Below, in pieces: positions 37,699-39,215 of a DNA stretch of 39,215 nucleotides. A program made the position numbers and the translations under genes. The stretch spans positions 2,314-41,528 of the forward strand of contig DF158882.1 in assembly GCA_000307305.1 (NCBI GenBank), given 5' to 3'. The notes under the pieces are model-generated. The model saw only the letters and a program-made list of their open reading frames with translations, was not told the origin of the DNA and ran no database searches. The stretch comes from Enterobacteriaceae bacterium B14. Lineage in GTDB: Bacteria > Pseudomonadota > Gammaproteobacteria > Enterobacterales > Enterobacteriaceae. Each line of letters starts with the position of its first letter. Position 1 is the stretch's first letter.

Positions 37699-38496
37699 AT
37701 GAGAATTAACGCACTGACTATTGCAGGCACAGACCCTAGTGGTGGTGCAGGAATTCAGGCTGATTTAAAAGCTTTCTCTGCACTAGGCGCTTATGGCACC
37801 TCGGTTATTACAGCGCTGGTGGCGCAAAATACGCAAGGGGTTCAATCCGTCTACTCTATCGACCCCGCCTTTGTTGAGGCCCAACTCCACTCTGTACTGG
37901 ATGATGTACATATCGACAGCTTGAAGATTGGCATGCTAGCCAATTCAGAAATTGTCACTGTCGTTGCTAAGGCATTACAACACTACAGCGTACCCTATGC
38001 TGTTTTGGATACGGTGATGATTGCTAAGAGTGGTGATCCGCTCTTGGCACCAGAGGCAGTCGATGCACTACGGACCCTGCTATTGCCACACGTCTCTTTG
38101 ATCACCCCTAACTTACCAGAGGCTGCAGCATTGCTTGGCTGCACTCCGGCAAGCAACGAACAAGAGATGCGTGAGCAAGGGCGAGAACTCCTTGCTTTAG
38201 GGTGTTCAGCTGTGCTGATGAAAGGTGGTCATCTTTCGGAGAGTGAAAGCCCAGATTGGCTATTGAGTAAGGAAGGGGAGCAGCGTTTCAGCTCGGTACG
38301 TATTGCTACAAAGAACACTCACGGCACCGGTTGCACTCTCTCTGCTGCATTAGCTGCGCTGCGCCCCAGATACCCTGATTGGGCGACAACGGTTCGGGCA
38401 GCCAAAGAGTATTTACAGCTAGCGATTCAGGCTGCTGATTCATTGAATGTAGGTAAAGGCATCGGGCCAGTGCATCATTTCCATCACTGGTGGTAA
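37699..38496 (+). CDS. thiD: Bifunctional HMP kinase / HMP-P kinase
   Basis: A 265-residue ribokinase-fold enzyme (E. coli 266). It phosphorylates hydroxymethylpyrimidine twice to give HMP-diphosphate for thiamine synthesis and salvage. The pyrimidine-binding N-terminus LTIAGTDPSGGAGIQADLKA and the anion-hole motif KNTHGTGCTLSAALAAL are intact. MKGGHL and LITPNLPEAAALL are further family blocks. It lies 2 bases after the restored thiM stop, so it is in the riboswitch-controlled operon. Because the thiM frame now stops 175 bases upstream, coupled translation may be reduced. It ends before a 10-bp hairpin terminator. Confidence 0.98.
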   Translation: MRINALTIAGTDPSGGAGIQADLKAFSALGAYGTSVITALVAQNTQGVQSVYSIDPAFVEAQLHSVLDDVHIDSLKIGMLANSEIVTVVAKALQHYSVPYAVLDTVMIAKSGDPLLAPEAVDALRTLLLPHVSLITPNLPEAAALLGCTPASNEQEMREQGRELLALGCSAVLMKGGHLSESESPDWLLSKEGEQRFSSVRIATKNTHGTGCTLSAALAALRPRYPDWATTVRAAKEYLQLAIQAADSLNVGKGIGPVHHFHHWW

Positions 38497-38502
38497 TAAA
38501 TG

Positions 38503-38535
38503 ATAGGGATATGTGAAATATCCCTATTTGCTTTT
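38503..38535 (+). terminator. Rho-independent terminator of thiMD
   Basis: ATAGGGATAT (38503-38512) pairs perfectly with 38518-38527 around loop GTGAA, followed by TTTGCTTTT. Confidence 0.85.
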
Positions 38536-38894
38536 CTCTTAATTATTTAATGAGATTAATCCTAATTTTTTATGCTATTAAACAATTAATTTAAATTAAT
38601 AAGATTACTCTAACTATTGGTTTATTTTTTGTTTATATGCCAAATTTTAAGTGTCTGGTGTTATTTAAGAATAATAAACCATTAATTTTATTTAATGTTT
38701 CACGGTGTTACCTTTATTTTTCTGCAATAATATAAAACACGGCTATAAAATTACCCCTCTAATAGTCTTTTTTATTATAGTTATTTGTGAGCTTTTTTAA
38801 TTTCATTCAAGGAATGCATTACATTAATCCATAAAATGCATACTTAACATGTAGTTGCGATTCATTTTTTCTATTCCTTTATTTCAATGCAATG

Positions 38895-38923
38895 TTTACA
38901 ATTATTGTATTTTCTAATATTAT
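38895..38923 (+). promoter_or_regulatory. Candidate sigma-70 promoter in the AT-rich region
   Basis: TTTACA (38895-38900), 17-bp spacer, TATTAT (38918-38923). Each hexamer has five of six consensus bases. In such AT-rich DNA a chance match is possible. Confidence 0.45.
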
Positions 38924-38929
38924 TCCAAG

Positions 38930-39057
38930 TTAAATTATGCTTTATTTCTAGGTGGGCTGAGGCTTTCTTTAAATCCCTCTTTTATGTTGTAAACCCTATT
39001 TGATGTAAGAATGGTCTTATTTCCATTTCTGACTTTATTTAAATAAAGTCAGTTTTT
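38930..39057 (+). ncRNA. Candidate small RNA or terminated leader
   Basis: A transcript from the promoter at 38895-38923 would start near 38930 and end at the terminator palindrome at 39029-39057, about 128 nt. It contains only a five-codon ATG frame (MLYF then stop, from 38938). No known RNA family is recognised. Confidence 0.35.
39029..39057 (+). terminator. Terminator-like perfect palindrome
   Basis: A perfect 24-bp palindrome at 39029-39052 (half-site CTGACTTTATTT) followed by TTTTT. The stem is AT-rich. No gene precedes it, so it either ends an unannotated RNA or is a protein-binding palindrome. Confidence 0.6.
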
Positions 39058-39097
39058 AAAATTGTTTTTATTTTTTTTTCATAACTAATTCAATGTA

Positions 39098-39125
39098 ATA
39101 GTCATTGGCTTTAACCAATGGCTAT
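39098..39125 (+). other. Hairpin in the probable 5' UTR of the last gene
   Basis: ATAGTCATTGG (39098-39108) pairs with CCAATGGCTAT (39115-39125, one G-U) around a 6-base loop, 66 bases before the start codon. No T tract follows. Confidence 0.5.
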
Positions 39126-39191
39126 TAGTAACTATGTGGTATAGACATGCCGCTTAAATGGATTGTGTAAGAATAAAGGAGTTATTTTTAT

Positions 39192-39215
39192 ATGACGAAC
39201 CAAGCCAGCCTGCTC
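39192..39215 (+). CDS. Start of an unidentified gene (partial, runs off right edge)
   Basis: ATG at 39192 is preceded by AAAGGAG (39175-39181) with a 10-base spacer. Eight codons are visible (MTNQASLL). That is too little to name a product. The long AT-rich upstream region suggests a tightly regulated, possibly acquired gene. Confidence 0.6.

Larger units (their letters stand above)
38536..39191. other. Very AT-rich intergenic region
   Basis: About 655 bp with no gene-length frame. It is clearly richer in A+T than the genes around it, like many H-NS-silenced upstream regions. It contains repeated TTAAT/ATTAA tracts, a promoter-terminator pair at 38895-39057 and a hairpin at 39098-39125 (separate entries). 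Confidence 0.65.

Overview
The window is a piece of an Enterobacterales chromosome. Gene order and protein sequence for glyA, suhB-trmJ, iscRSUA-hscBA-fdx-iscX, pepB, ndk, rlmN, rodZ-ispG-hisS-yfgM-bamB-der, xseA/guaBA and thiMD match the Escherichia coli arrangement closely. Overall A+T is a little above half. Several genes are absent from the matching E. coli K-12 stretch: a rhodanese, a bactofilin, a PilW-type lipoprotein, an AEC transporter, a GT41 glycosyltransferase and a T6SS vgrG. ChaA is present but at a different position from E. coli. This suggests a genus outside the E. coli/Salmonella group, for example Yersiniaceae, Hafniaceae or Budviciaceae. I cannot name the species from sequence reading alone.

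Left edge (1-3560): a type VI secretion vgrG on the minus strand is translationally coupled (TAATG) to a DUF4123 adaptor/chaperone gene that runs off the window. The order VgrG-adaptor predicts an effector just outside. An AT-rich region of about 690 bp then leads to glyA, with a PurR box and MetR-like sites. Positions 3624-8570 hold glyA, a rhodanese plus an HcaT-like transporter, suhB (minus) and trmJ.

Centre (8571-18337): the complete ISC iron-sulfur operon lies behind two abutting IscR type 1 sites. It is followed by a chaA Ca2+(Na+)/H+ antiporter, a convergent bactofilin gene with a strong internal start, and pepB. Positions 18641-28502 hold ndk, rlmN, pilW, rodZ, ispG, hisS, yfgM, bamB and der. 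Iron-sulfur users (rlmN, ispG, fdx, IscR) sit close to the machinery that builds their clusters.

Right part (28584-39215): an AEC permease, a YfgJ zinc ribbon and xseA (minus) come first. They are followed by the GMP branch guaB-guaA with a PurR box at the guaB promoter, and by a 662-residue TPR plus GT41 (SPINDLY/OGT-like) glycosyltransferase on the minus strand. Next is a TPP riboswitch controlling thiM-thiD. thiM carries a one-base deletion that truncates the reading frame; the remaining C-terminal codons are intact in another frame. The window ends with about 695 bp of very AT-rich DNA that contains a promoter-plus-terminator pair (possible small RNA or leader) and the first eight codons of another gene.

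Most of the window is ordinary core genome. The points most worth checking are the thiM frameshift, the bactofilin dual start, the GT41 protein, the candidate RNA at 38930-39057, and the T6SS module with its unusual VgrG tail.
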